Positions 8,755-17,177 of a DNA stretch of 64,000 bases are shown in pieces. The DNA is taken from NCBI GenBank assembly GCA_020637445.1, contig JACJVZ010000001.1:496001-560000 (forward strand), written 5' to 3'. The DNA is from Calditrichota bacterium. Its GTDB lineage: Bacteria; Electryoneota; RPQS01. Every line of letters begins with the position of its first letter. Position 1 is the stretch's first letter. The position numbers and the translations under genes were made by a program. Under the pieces are notes generated by a model. The model did no database searches. It was not told the DNA's origin and was given only the letters and a program-made list of their open reading frames with translations.

Positions 8755-9791
8755 ACAAGAAATTTTGCAGGACGGTTCTGGCTATCGTGATCGTGCTCGT
8801 TGCCTGTGCACAGTCCTTTGCACTCGAAAAAGTCGGCACTACCTCAATGCAGCTTTTGAAGCTGCCGCTCGGAGTGCGCGGCCTGGGGATGGCGAACGCC
8901 TTTGTCGCTGCCGCCGAGGGCGCGGAATCTGTTTGGTGGAACCCGGGCGCGCTGACAACGGTCGAAAAAAACCACGTGCAAATCGCACAAATCAATCTTC
9001 CCGCGGATATCCAATGCAATGCGTTGTCGTACGCTCGACCGTGGGGAAAATATGGTGCGATGAGTGTTCACGTCATCAATTTGTTTACGAACGACATGCC
9101 GGTCAGAACATGGGAAGCTCCGGAAGGCACCGGCGAGTATTTCAATGCTTACGATTTCGTGATTGGCGGCTCCTACGCGCAGCGCTTGACGGACAAATTT
9201 TCGCTTGGCGGCAATCTGCGCTATCTCCGCAGTGGTCTCGAAAACGAAAGTTATGACGGCTTCAGCGTCGATCTTGGAACAGTGTACCATACTGGACTAA
9301 GGTCGCTCGTGCTTGGCATGGCGATTCAGAATCTTGGTCCGGAGGTAAAATACTCGGGCCAGTTTGCCGACTACCGAGAAGCGGGACTAAATAGTGAGCC
9401 AGTACCCGGAATGGAGAATTTTGAGGGCGCGTCGCTCCCGACGATGTTTCGTTTGGGTGTGTCATTCGACATGCTTCAGATGCTCGAAGTTGAGCACAAC
9501 GAAAGCCACAGCACGTTGTTCGCGATTGAAATGGATCATCCGAACGACAACAAGGAACGGTTGAATTTTGGCGGCGAATACGGCTATCAAGAAACGCTGT
9601 TTCTGCGTGCGGGTGGAAAATTCGGCTATGACGAAGAGAGCTTCTCGCTTGGTTTCGGGCTCAGGTTTGACGTTATGAACGAATACACGCTTGACTTTGA
9701 CTACGGCTACGCGCATTGGGGCCGCATCACGAGCGCAGGCGACGGGTTCATGGATCAACCGCACCGCTTCGCGGTCGCGTTCGCGTGGTAG
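8751..9791 (+). CDS. PorV/PorQ-family outer-membrane beta-barrel protein
   Basis: A 346-residue barrel of the PorV/PorQ (UPF0164-like) family, related to the FadL-type barrel that shuttles T9SS cargo to the surface attachment machinery. The ATG at 8751 overlaps the upstream stop (ATGA) and starts a clear signal peptide (MNKKFC...ACAQSFA); the longer open frame upstream lies inside the previous gene. Right after cleavage comes the family hallmark LPLGVRGLGMANAFVAAAEG followed by SVWWNPGAL, and the remainder alternates beta strands to a C-terminal RFAVAFAW. Its place among a T9SS-type cargo gene, two lipoproteins and a receptor suggests a dedicated surface-assembly module. Whether it acts as a true PorV is inference. 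Confidence 0.8.
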   Translation: MNKKFCRTVLAIVIVLVACAQSFALEKVGTTSMQLLKLPLGVRGLGMANAFVAAAEGAESVWWNPGALTTVEKNHVQIAQINLPADIQCNALSYARPWGKYGAMSVHVINLFTNDMPVRTWEAPEGTGEYFNAYDFVIGGSYAQRLTDKFSLGGNLRYLRSGLENESYDGFSVDLGTVYHTGLRSLVLGMAIQNLGPEVKYSGQFADYREAGLNSEPVPGMENFEGASLPTMFRLGVSFDMLQMLEVEHNESHSTLFAIEMDHPNDNKERLNFGGEYGYQETLFLRAGGKFGYDEESFSLGFGLRFDVMNEYTLDFDYGYAHWGRITSAGDGFMDQPHRFAVAFAW

Positions 9792-9802
9792 GAGGACACA
9801 AT

Positions 9803-11557
9803 ATGAAATACAGAATTCTTGGACTCCTCTGTTCTTTATTGTTGCTCGCATTTTATGTAGGATGCGAAACGTCCGATCCGGGTTCCCCGTTGGCGAACAG
9901 GCCTCCGTCCACGAGAATTACCGCCGCCCCTCAGAACGGAACGGTGGTCAACCATTACTTCTCGCTGCACTGGGCTGGCAACGACGTCGACGGTGAAGTT
10001 GACGGCTACAACATTTTCATCGACGGCCAACTGGTCACCTATACCGCAAGCACGGACAGCACAATATCTTTCTCAGCACCGTCCACGGGCGAAATAGTCT
10101 CGCATACATTTGGTGTACAGGCTGTGGATGACGACGGGGATATCGATCCGGCACCGCCTGAGATTCAGTTTTATACGAGGAACACGGCACCCACGTGTAT
10201 TATTTCCGGTGATAACATCGTCGGTCCGAACGCAAATGTAGGTCAAGGATTTCAAATTCGATTCGAATCCAGCGACGCAAACCGTTCGGGCATGTGGTTC
10301 TCGATGAGTCTCGATGACACAGCGAGTTGGACTGAATGGTCGCCGGATTCGATCTACATGTTCGCGAATCTTGCGCTCGATACTTTCCCCGCCAATGTGA
10401 TTCCGGTTGACAATTCGGCGCTTACCGAGGGACAGCATACGATCTACGGTCGCTGCCGTGATTCAGGTTTTGCCGTTTCAAACATCGTTTCGCGCACAGT
10501 CAACGTCGCGTTGGATCACGTACCGACCGCGCCGGATCTCGTCGCAAGATACAACAGCGGCGTCTCGTCAGACAGTCTCTATCCGGACGGCTCAATTTAT
10601 CATCAACTCAATGCGGAACTCGCCTTGTCCTACGAGGCATCCGCATTCAGCTATCGTGGACAAATTCACTCCTATAGATACCGAAATCCCGACGGGACAT
10701 GGTCCGGGTGGGAAATTGAACCTTCGTTGATTCTAACGAACCTGCCTGCGGGAGAATATTCGTACGCATTTCAGGCCCGCGATCTTGCCGGTGTGGAGTC
10801 GGACACGACGTCGTTCTTCATCAATCTTGTGGAGCAAACTTTGACGGATTCTATTGTCGTCGTGGATGAGACGCGCAATGGAAACGGCGCCCCGACATTG
10901 CCGACCGATCAGCAAGTGGATGATTTTTACGCCACGCTTGTTGAAGGATATAAGGTCCGCAACATCGACATGAATGACCGTCAATCTACGGGTGGTCTGG
11001 TAACCGCGGGCGACGTCAAAGACATAGGTTTGGTGATTTGGCATGCCGATGATTGGAGCGAGCCGTATTACCTCGATGACAACCGACGTGTACTCGCTGA
11101 GTATATGCAGCGTGGCGGCCGTGTGATTCTAAGCGGCTGGAACGTCTTAGGCGCTATGGGCACGACCACGACGCGAGAATACTCTGAATCCGACTTTGAG
11201 TACCGTTATTTGAGACTGTTTGAAGCCGAACGCGATCCGGGTACCGTGCAGCAAGTCAATGGCATGGCAGGACAAAACGGTTTTCCGTCAGTAAGTGTAG
11301 ATGGAACGAAACTTCTTGTTTCTTGGAACGGCGCGATAAACAGAACGTGGTCGTTCGATCCGCGCGGAGAGTGTACGATTATTGGTCGAATGACGACGGT
11401 CGATCCGGACTACTTCCAAAACGGAGAAGTTGGAGCCTACTATTACGACTTAAGTTTCCGTTGCGCCGTGTTCGGCATTCCGCTTTACTATTGCAATTTG
11501 AATGAGGTGCAGGCGTTGTTTGACGTCCTGATGCCACGCATGCTCGCCGGCCTGTAG
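9803..11557 (+). CDS. Large lipoprotein with Ig-like repeats and a Rossmann-like C-terminal region
   Basis: A 584-residue predicted lipoprotein. I place the start at the ATG preceded by GGAGG, which gives a signal peptide with a lipobox (AFYVGCE); the longer frame runs back into the barrel gene. Two or three Ig/fibronectin-like segments follow (RPPSTRITAAPQNGTVVNHYF at about 30-120, then NTAPTCIISGDN). The C-terminal 200 residues contain VVVDETRNGNG, IGLVIWHADDW, LAEYMQRGGRVILSGWNV, a pattern like glutamine-amidotransferase-type (ThuA/DUF4350-like) alpha/beta domains but without an evident catalytic Cys-His pair. It is the last gene before a strong bidirectional terminator. Function is unknown; a surface recognition role is inference. 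Confidence 0.7.
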   Translation: MKYRILGLLCSLLLLAFYVGCETSDPGSPLANRPPSTRITAAPQNGTVVNHYFSLHWAGNDVDGEVDGYNIFIDGQLVTYTASTDSTISFSAPSTGEIVSHTFGVQAVDDDGDIDPAPPEIQFYTRNTAPTCIISGDNIVGPNANVGQGFQIRFESSDANRSGMWFSMSLDDTASWTEWSPDSIYMFANLALDTFPANVIPVDNSALTEGQHTIYGRCRDSGFAVSNIVSRTVNVALDHVPTAPDLVARYNSGVSSDSLYPDGSIYHQLNAELALSYEASAFSYRGQIHSYRYRNPDGTWSGWEIEPSLILTNLPAGEYSYAFQARDLAGVESDTTSFFINLVEQTLTDSIVVVDETRNGNGAPTLPTDQQVDDFYATLVEGYKVRNIDMNDRQSTGGLVTAGDVKDIGLVIWHADDWSEPYYLDDNRRVLAEYMQRGGRVILSGWNVLGAMGTTTTREYSESDFEYRYLRLFEAERDPGTVQQVNGMAGQNGFPSVSVDGTKLLVSWNGAINRTWSFDPRGECTIIGRMTTVDPDYFQNGEVGAYYYDLSFRCAVFGIPLYYCNLNEVQALFDVLMPRMLAGL

Positions 11558-11588
11558 TCCCGACAGACGAGAGGGAACATGCCACAAA

Positions 11589-11620
11589 AAAGAACCCGCC
11601 GAATTCACGGCGGGTTCTTT
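11589..11620. terminator. Bidirectional terminator between convergent operons
   Basis: A perfect 13-bp stem AAAGAACCCGCCG / CGGCGGGTTCTTT with a 6-nt loop has A-rich and T-rich flanks on both sides. It can terminate the plus-strand envelope operon and the minus-strand symporter gene, which ends at 11637. Confidence 0.9.
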
Positions 11621-11636
11621 GCTTTGGAAACCACAC

Positions 11637-13013
11637 TCAGCGCTTCAAAAGCAAATCCGGTGTTAACACCAAAACGCTTACGGCAAGCCCAACAAAAATT
11701 GGTTCAACGCCCAACCAATAGTCTCCCGTCGCTGACCAAAAACTTGACAGTCTCCACAGCAAGGCGGTACCACCTGCAAGCAGCATGGCCGTGGTTGCGA
11801 TGTTCGCTTTAGGGGGAGATTTTGAGAACCATGCCAGAAGGGCGGGGAAGAGCAGAGCGGGTGCCGTGATGGAGCCGATGGAATACCACAACTCAATCAC
11901 TGAATCGGAAAACCACGCAAGTGCCAGCGCGGTGAGCAATCCGAGTGCGCCGCCGACTTTCAAGAGTTTTAGCTTGTTTTGCGACTGATTTCGCCCCAAC
12001 ACATCGCGGCCCAGCGCCGCTCCCGCAATAAAAGTATAGCTGTCAATGGTTGAAGCGACGACTGCCACGAGAGCGGCGAGGAAGAGACCGAACAAGCCTA
12101 CAGGCAGCACACGCGCGGCGAGTTCGGGAAACGCGAACACTGGGGAATCTATACTCCCGAGAATTGCCCGCGCATACAGGCCCGTCGCCGTGGTCATAAA
12201 ATCAAACACAGCCCAGAACAAAATCGCAATCACGATTCCCGGCAGCACAAATTTCTCGGATCTTGCCGCAAACGCGCGTTCATAGAAAAGTGGTTCAACC
12301 AAAGTTGTCGAAGCGATTACATACCAAACGAGCACAGCGCCGATGGCCTGTCCACCGGTCGGAGTCAGCAAGTCGGACGAAACGTTCGCGCGAATGAATT
12401 CCAATCCGCCATGATGTTGATAAAGCATCGCGACCATCACGGCAAATCCAACGTACATAAAGACGAACTGAATCTTGTCCGTATTTACGACACTGGCCAA
12501 ACCTCCTCGAAAGAGATAGAGAGTCGAGACTGCCGTTCCAACGAGCAGCGAAACGTGATAGGGCCAGCCGAACATCCACTCGATGAGTTTACCGAGCATC
12601 AACAAGTATGCGGCTGGCATCGTCGTCAGAAAAATAATGCCGCCGCAAACTCTGGCCGCGCCTTTTCCATAGGCTGATTCAAAACGATCAGGCAGCGACA
12701 TCAATTCCGAGCGCCGGGCTTTCTTGGCTAAGATCAGAGCAAAGATCAGCGCGTAGAGATAGTATGGAACACCGAACACAAACCAATTAGAGAGCCCGTA
12801 AGAATACGAATATTCGCTTACACCCAAGATTCCGCCGTACCACGATGTGATCAACGACATCGCGAATGCGGGCAACGAGAGTCTGCGGCCCGCAATCAGG
12901 TAGTCGCTGTATTCACCCGCGCGCTTCCAAAGTCCCGCCGCGAAAACCGCTCCGACAGAAACGGCGACGATGACAAGGTCAATCCACGACGCATGCGCCA
13001 AACCTCCGTGCAT
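11637..13013 (-). CDS. Sodium:solute symporter (SSS family), predicted thiamin or precursor uptake
   Basis: A 458-residue inner-membrane symporter of the SSS family, with about 12-13 hydrophobic helices. Family features include the N-terminal DYLIAGRRLSLPAFAMSLITSWYGG segment and SxPDRFE-like loop (LMSLPDRFESAYG). The ATG at 13013 shares its A with the upstream TGA (TGATG), so the gene is translationally coupled to the TonB receptor and transcribed with it behind the TPP riboswitch. That context predicts thiamin, HMP or thiazole uptake; SSS proteins under TPP control (ThiV) have been proposed before, but the residues here do not settle the substrate. A TTG one codon upstream is a weaker start. 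Confidence 0.8.
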   Translation of the reverse strand: MHGGLAHASWIDLVIVAVSVGAVFAAGLWKRAGEYSDYLIAGRRLSLPAFAMSLITSWYGGILGVSEYSYSYGLSNWFVFGVPYYLYALIFALILAKKARRSELMSLPDRFESAYGKGAARVCGGIIFLTTMPAAYLLMLGKLIEWMFGWPYHVSLLVGTAVSTLYLFRGGLASVVNTDKIQFVFMYVGFAVMVAMLYQHHGGLEFIRANVSSDLLTPTGGQAIGAVLVWYVIASTTLVEPLFYERAFAARSEKFVLPGIVIAILFWAVFDFMTTATGLYARAILGSIDSPVFAFPELAARVLPVGLFGLFLAALVAVVASTIDSYTFIAGAALGRDVLGRNQSQNKLKLLKVGGALGLLTALALAWFSDSVIELWYSIGSITAPALLFPALLAWFSKSPPKANIATTAMLLAGGTALLWRLSSFWSATGDYWLGVEPIFVGLAVSVLVLTPDLLLKR

Positions 13014-15472
13014 CAAAGCTCGACCGCGAACGTGGTGTAAACGGCACGCGGAGCACCGACGATGTAGGTGTCGCCATAGCCGACCGTTTCGTATTCCGTG
13101 TCGAACAAATTATCGACGTGCATACGCAGCTCTGCGAGAGGTACGTTGCCGGGAAGATTATGCAATTGGTAACCCAAATCGAGATAGACCAACAAATACG
13201 ATTTGACCGCCGTCGCTTCGTCCTCACTGTTGTCCGTAAACTGTTGGCCGACAAATCGCGACCCGAGACCGAATGTGAAGTTGCCGTGTTTGTGTGTTAC
13301 TTGCAGATTTGCAAGATAGTCGGGATCCTGGCCAATTCGATTTCCGTCGCGAGACGTTAACTCGTACGTGTACCAGTCAACTTCGGAGTACTTTACGAAT
13401 CTATGATCGGCGAGCGCAAGATTTCCGCTAAATTTCAGGTTGGCGACGGGTTCGACAGCACCGACGATCTCGAGGCCTTGGTGCCGTACTTTGTCGGCAT
13501 TCGCTGAGAGTAGATTTCCTAAATCATCCAACTGTCCGTTGTCTGTCACAATCGCATCCGTTAGCTCCATGCGGTAGTAATTCACTCCCAAGTGTGCGCG
13601 CTGCCATTGTGCAATCGCGCCGAACTCAAAGTCGATCAGCTTCTCATCACTCAAAGTCGGCCCGACGTATTTGCCTCCCGAGTAACCATTTTCAAAACGG
13701 TACGGAGCATAGCGCGGTGAAGAATAAAAATCCTGGGCGTTGTACAAATCTCGAAATGCGGGCTCCCTCTGAGCCAGCGAAACGTTGCCGTAAACAAGCG
13801 TTAGCGGTCGCGCCTCGTTAGCCTCGAATAACCTGTAGTTCAATCCCACGCGTGGTGTGAAGGCGCTGAAGGTCTGGTCGAGCGTCACGTCATAGAGCAC
13901 GTCTTTCTTCATTTGATAGCGCTGCGACTTCACCTGCAAATCCACCATGGCATTCAGCGGATCTGAGATCGAAAACAAATTATGTACGTAACCCGAGTAC
14001 ACCTGCTTAGCCACTCGGTAGTCGTAATAATGTTCGTCTGGATCCGAGTTGGGCGGCAGGTCAGACGCCCATTGCACTGTGCCTTCGTGATGTGCGCTGT
14101 GCAATCGAAGCTCCGCGCCGAACACCGTCTGGCCATATTTGTGCTTCCACGTTGCGCGCGGCACCCATCCGCCGTCGGTCTCGGCGATATTTCTGCGGCG
14201 CAGCAGAGTGACAATGTACTGTCCGGCAAATACATCGTTAAAGTACTCATACAAATCTTGATTGGTACGGTACTGGTCGTAGTACCCGTCGCCGCGGAAG
14301 AGATACAGCGAATTGTCCACAGATACGTTGTCGAGTACGCGCCACGTGTCATGCAACTCATAGTGTGGTTGAAAGAAATTGTCAATCTCACCGGGATACG
14401 TAAACGAGTTGTAGCGACGGTCTTTCTCTTTGTCTCCCGTGACTGTTCCTTCAAGATAATCTTTCGTAACGCCATCGTAAGCAAGATGAGTCTTCTCGGG
14501 ACCACCGTAGAAGATAACTCTGGTTGTATGACGGCCGGAGAAACGCGATGCGGCCATATAGTAGCTCCACATCTTCACCCACGAGCCATACTTATATCCA
14601 TCGGAATCCATTCGCGACAGCCTGCCTGCATATCCATACTTCTTTGCCACTCGGCCCGTCGTAAACTGCAAACTTGCGCGGCGCGTGTTCCAAGTACCGT
14701 ACATGCCTTCCGCGCGCAATTTCGGGCGGTCACCCAAACCGGGCGTTTTCGTTACAAGGTTGATTGATCCTCCCAGTGACGCCGCACCATATAGAGAACT
14801 TCCGATGCCTCGCTGCACCTGCATATCCTGCGTGTCTTCGGCAAAATCCGGCAAGTCAATCCAAAATACTTCATGAGATTCCGCGTCGTTCAAAGGAATA
14901 CCGTTGAGGTAGACTCCGACACGATTCTGTGAAAATCCTCTCAGCCGAAGATACGAGTATCCGAAACCGTTTCCTCCGTCGGAATATGTGTTGACACTCG
15001 GCGTTTGTGTGAAGAGTTGCGGCAAATCCTGACCGAAACTTGTACGGTCAATCGTTTCGCGGTCCACATTGGTAAAAGTCACGGGATAATCAGACGTTGC
15101 TCGCGTCGTAGTAACGGTCACGTCATCCATCTTGTACTTTGGCGCCTCTTCATATGCGCCGGCGCTTTCCGCCCCGGTGGCGAAGGGTTTTAGCTCTACA
15201 TTGAACTCTGTTTGATCCGCGTCCGCCAAAACAATAATTGCAGTGTACGGCGAATAACCGTCGCGCGTTACTTTGACCACGACACTTTCCTGTTCAAAAT
15301 TCTTGGTCTCGTATCGACCGAATTTGTTCGTTACGGCGACTTCCTCCAAATCCACTTCAACGGTTGCGCCTTCAACCGGTCTGCCGTTCGACCAATCCGT
15401 CACGACTCCCGTGAGGGCCGATCCCGCAAACGCTGACACAAAACTAAGTAGAAACACAAACACAAATCGCAT
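13013..15472 (-). CDS. TonB-dependent receptor under TPP riboswitch control
   Basis: An 819-residue outer-membrane receptor predicted to bring thiamin or a related compound into the periplasm. The signal peptide (MRFVFVFLLSFVSAFAGSA) is followed by a carboxypeptidase-regulatory-like domain (TGVVTDWSNGRPVEGATVEV), a plug (FGQDLPQLFTQTPSVNTYSD, LNGIPLNDAESHEVFW, GAASLGGSINLVTKTPG) and a barrel of about 600 residues. I chose the ATG at 15472 because GGAGG ends 8 nt before it; a TTG five codons earlier overlaps the Shine-Dalgarno. A riboswitch and terminator lie immediately upstream and the symporter gene overlaps downstream. The substrate follows from the riboswitch, not from the protein itself. 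Confidence 0.88.
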   Translation of the reverse strand: MRFVFVFLLSFVSAFAGSALTGVVTDWSNGRPVEGATVEVDLEEVAVTNKFGRYETKNFEQESVVVKVTRDGYSPYTAIIVLADADQTEFNVELKPFATGAESAGAYEEAPKYKMDDVTVTTTRATSDYPVTFTNVDRETIDRTSFGQDLPQLFTQTPSVNTYSDGGNGFGYSYLRLRGFSQNRVGVYLNGIPLNDAESHEVFWIDLPDFAEDTQDMQVQRGIGSSLYGAASLGGSINLVTKTPGLGDRPKLRAEGMYGTWNTRRASLQFTTGRVAKKYGYAGRLSRMDSDGYKYGSWVKMWSYYMAASRFSGRHTTRVIFYGGPEKTHLAYDGVTKDYLEGTVTGDKEKDRRYNSFTYPGEIDNFFQPHYELHDTWRVLDNVSVDNSLYLFRGDGYYDQYRTNQDLYEYFNDVFAGQYIVTLLRRRNIAETDGGWVPRATWKHKYGQTVFGAELRLHSAHHEGTVQWASDLPPNSDPDEHYYDYRVAKQVYSGYVHNLFSISDPLNAMVDLQVKSQRYQMKKDVLYDVTLDQTFSAFTPRVGLNYRLFEANEARPLTLVYGNVSLAQREPAFRDLYNAQDFYSSPRYAPYRFENGYSGGKYVGPTLSDEKLIDFEFGAIAQWQRAHLGVNYYRMELTDAIVTDNGQLDDLGNLLSANADKVRHQGLEIVGAVEPVANLKFSGNLALADHRFVKYSEVDWYTYELTSRDGNRIGQDPDYLANLQVTHKHGNFTFGLGSRFVGQQFTDNSEDEATAVKSYLLVYLDLGYQLHNLPGNVPLAELRMHVDNLFDTEYETVGYGDTYIVGAPRAVYTTFAVEL

Positions 15473-15490
15473 CGCAGATGCCTCCAAAAA

Positions 15491-15526
15491 GCAAAAAACC
15501 GCAGCCCGTTCACAAAACGGCTGCGG
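15491..15526 (-). terminator. Riboswitch expression-platform terminator
   Basis: On the minus strand CCGCAGCCGTT pairs with AACGGGCTGCGG (one bulged base), followed by TTTTTTGC. It sits between the TPP aptamer and the receptor's Shine-Dalgarno sequence, as expected for an OFF switch by premature termination when TPP is bound. Confidence 0.85.
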
Positions 15527-15569
15527 CTATCACCATGAGTCACTCTTTCTCGAGCGGCTGCGTTGACCG

Positions 15570-15661
15570 CACCGTTTCCTTCGCCGGCATTATCCGGATC
15601 AGGTTCGAGGGTCTCTCTCAGGCCGCTTCCGGATCTGCTCCGTGCGACCACCCCTACGGCT
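15570..15661 (-). promoter_or_regulatory. TPP (THI-element) riboswitch
   Basis: Read on the minus strand, the conserved THI-box blocks occur in order: GTAGGGGTGG near the 5' end, CTGAGAGAGACCCTCGAACC in the middle, then TGATCCGGATAATGCCGGCG and GAAGGAAAC at the 3' end. CCGT and ACGG at the two ends can close the P1 stem. This matches the thiamin pyrophosphate aptamer closely. It precedes a terminator and a TonB receptor/SSS symporter pair, so TPP should repress their expression. Confidence 0.95.
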
Positions 15662-15669
15662 GCAAGCCC

Positions 15670-15698
15670 AAGTAACGAAAACCGGACGAAGTTGTCAA
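15670..15698 (-). promoter_or_regulatory. Promoter of the TPP-regulated uptake operon
   Basis: On the minus strand TTGACA, 17 nt, TTACTT. Transcription would start near 15663, immediately before the riboswitch aptamer, which supports the assignment. Confidence 0.65.
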
Positions 15699-15765
15699 GA
15701 GGCATACTTTCCGCAATGTGTAAAGTTTCACAATGTAAATCTCAATCTATTGTGACTTATAGCAC

Positions 15766-15794
15766 TTGACTCCGGCTTAGATTCCCCTTATATT
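15766..15794 (+). promoter_or_regulatory. Promoter of the Rrf2 regulator and possibly suf genes
   Basis: TTGACT, 17 nt, TATATT. The expected start near 15801 lies at the left edge of an IscR-type palindrome, so binding there would block initiation. Confidence 0.65.
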
Positions 15795-15802
15795 GCGAAT
15801 CT

Positions 15803-15815
15803 GACTATCAAAGTC
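15803..15815. promoter_or_regulatory. IscR/Rrf2-type operator
   Basis: GACT-ATCAA-AGTC has the GACT-N5-AGTC core and spacing of the E. coli IscR type 1 site. It overlaps the predicted transcription start of the Rrf2 gene, suggesting autorepression by the [Fe-S] form of that protein. The motif is seen; the regulator pairing is inference. Confidence 0.55.
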
Positions 15816-15833
15816 ATATTTAGGAAAAACCTC

Positions 15834-16313
15834 ATGTTAATCTCCCTGCAAGCCGACTACGCCCTCCGCATGCTAATGTATGTGGCCCGCGGCCATTCTG
15901 AAGGCAAAACCTTTGTTACTCGTGAAATTGCCGAGCAGCAACGCATACCGCGTGTTTTTTTGACGAAAATCGTGGCATATCTTTCGAGCGAAGGACTGCT
16001 TGAAACCCACCGTGGCAAAGGTGGCGGCATAGCTCTTGGACGTAAGCCAGAAGATATCAATATGTTGGAGGTCATTGAAGCCTTTGAAGGGTCATTGGCG
16101 TTCAACGAATGTTCCACCGATCCGGCGGCCTGCGCATTGTCGCAAGAGTGCGTCGTACGTCATGTCTGGCAAGAGGCGGAGGATCATGTGCGCAATTTCT
16201 TTCGCAGCAAATCGTTGGCCGACTTGCTGGAAATTGAGCAAAAACAGGCGTACACGCAGATTCAGCCAGTCCTCCACGGTAACGGCAAAGAATCCGTAGC
16301 CGCCCGCAACTAA
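15834..16313 (+). CDS. Rrf2-family regulator, IscR-like, probable Fe-S sensor of the suf cluster
   Basis: A 159-residue winged-helix repressor. The N-terminal Rrf2 domain (SLQADYALRMLMYVA, RIPRVFLTKIVAYL) carries the characteristic wing HRGKGGGIALGRKPEDI. Three cysteines, C93, C100 and C106 (C-x6-C-x5-C), occupy the region that binds [2Fe-2S] in IscR (C-x5-C-x5-C there). It lies directly upstream of sufC on the same strand and downstream of an IscR-type palindrome, so it most likely senses Fe-S status and controls itself and the suf genes. A 110-nt gap to sufC contains no clear promoter or terminator. Members without cluster binding exist (NsrR, CymR), but the triad favours an IscR- or SufR-like role. 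Confidence 0.88.
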   Translation: MLISLQADYALRMLMYVARGHSEGKTFVTREIAEQQRIPRVFLTKIVAYLSSEGLLETHRGKGGGIALGRKPEDINMLEVIEAFEGSLAFNECSTDPAACALSQECVVRHVWQEAEDHVRNFFRSKSLADLLEIEQKQAYTQIQPVLHGNGKESVAARN

Positions 16314-16423
16314 GCGGTAGAAAGAAGAGTAAAAATGGGCGAACGCAGGCAAGCTGCGTGCGCATTGACTGTTTTTCCTCTTTTCCTCGTTCGAATTTCA
16401 AATTTTCAAATACCGGAGTAGCC

Positions 16424-17170
16424 TTGAACCATCTTGAAGTGCGCGGCCTGCATGTCGCGGTAGAAGGGAAGGAAATTCTTCGTGGCCTGGACCTGACGGT
16501 TCCGGTGGGCGAAGTACATGCGATCATGGGGCCCAACGGCGGTGGCAAGTCGACTTTGTCCTCAGCCATCATGGGACATCCCAAATACGAAGTGACCGGA
16601 GGTGATATTCTCTGGAAGGGGGATAGCCTTCTCGAGTTGGAGCCGGATGAGCGCGCCAAGAAGGGTCTTTTCTTGGCGTTTCAATATCCTCAGGAAATTT
16701 ACGGCGTTTCCGTGAACAACTTCTTGCGTTTGGCAATGACTGAGCGATTCGGGCAAACCCCGAGCTTTAAGGAATTTGATGCCGAAATGAAGAAATGGCT
16801 TCAGCTGTTGGACATTCGACCTGAATTCACGAAGCGCTATTTGAACGAAGGGTTCTCGGGTGGCGAGAAGAAGCGCAACGAGATTCTGCAAATGGGAATG
16901 TTGAAACCTGAGATGGCGATCATGGACGAAACCGATTCTGGTCTCGACATTGACGCCCTCAAGATTGTAGCCAACGGCGTAAACAGCATGCGCGGAGAAG
17001 GATTCGGCGCGCTTGTGATCACCCACTATCAGCGTCTGCTCGACTACATCGTTCCCGACGTCGTACATATTCTGGTCAACGGCCGTATCGTCAAGTCCGG
17101 AGACAAATCGCTTGCGCTCCAGCTTGAAAAGGAAGGTTACGACTGGGTGAAAGACGAAGTCGCAGCTTAA
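16424..17170 (+). CDS. sufC: Fe-S assembly ATPase SufC
   Basis: The ABC-type ATPase of the SufBCD scaffold complex that builds Fe-S clusters in the cytoplasm. 248 residues, the usual family length, when started at the TTG preceded by GGAG (spacing 6); the longer open frame adds 22 unlike residues. Walker A GPNGGGKST (about 33-41), signature FSGGEKKRNEIL, Walker B MAIMDETDSGLD (SufC-type E/D pattern) and the H-loop THYQRLLDY are all present. It is separated from sufB by three glycosyltransferase-like genes, an unusual arrangement, but spacing stays tight (7 nt to the next gene), consistent with one transcript. Confidence 0.95.
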   Translation: MNHLEVRGLHVAVEGKEILRGLDLTVPVGEVHAIMGPNGGGKSTLSSAIMGHPKYEVTGGDILWKGDSLLELEPDERAKKGLFLAFQYPQEIYGVSVNNFLRLAMTERFGQTPSFKEFDAEMKKWLQLLDIRPEFTKRYLNEGFSGGEKKRNEILQMGMLKPEMAIMDETDSGLDIDALKIVANGVNSMRGEGFGALVITHYQRLLDYIVPDVVHILVNGRIVKSGDKSLALQLEKEGYDWVKDEVAA

Positions 17171-17177
17171 GCGAATT

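Noticed and set aside
2351..11557. Polysaccharide utilisation locus
   Set aside because: No SusD, glycoside hydrolase or HTCS-type regulator accompanies the TonB receptor.
11579..11812. Plus-strand small open frame after the lipoprotein gene
   Set aside because: It begins at the hairpin terminator and runs antisense into the symporter gene.
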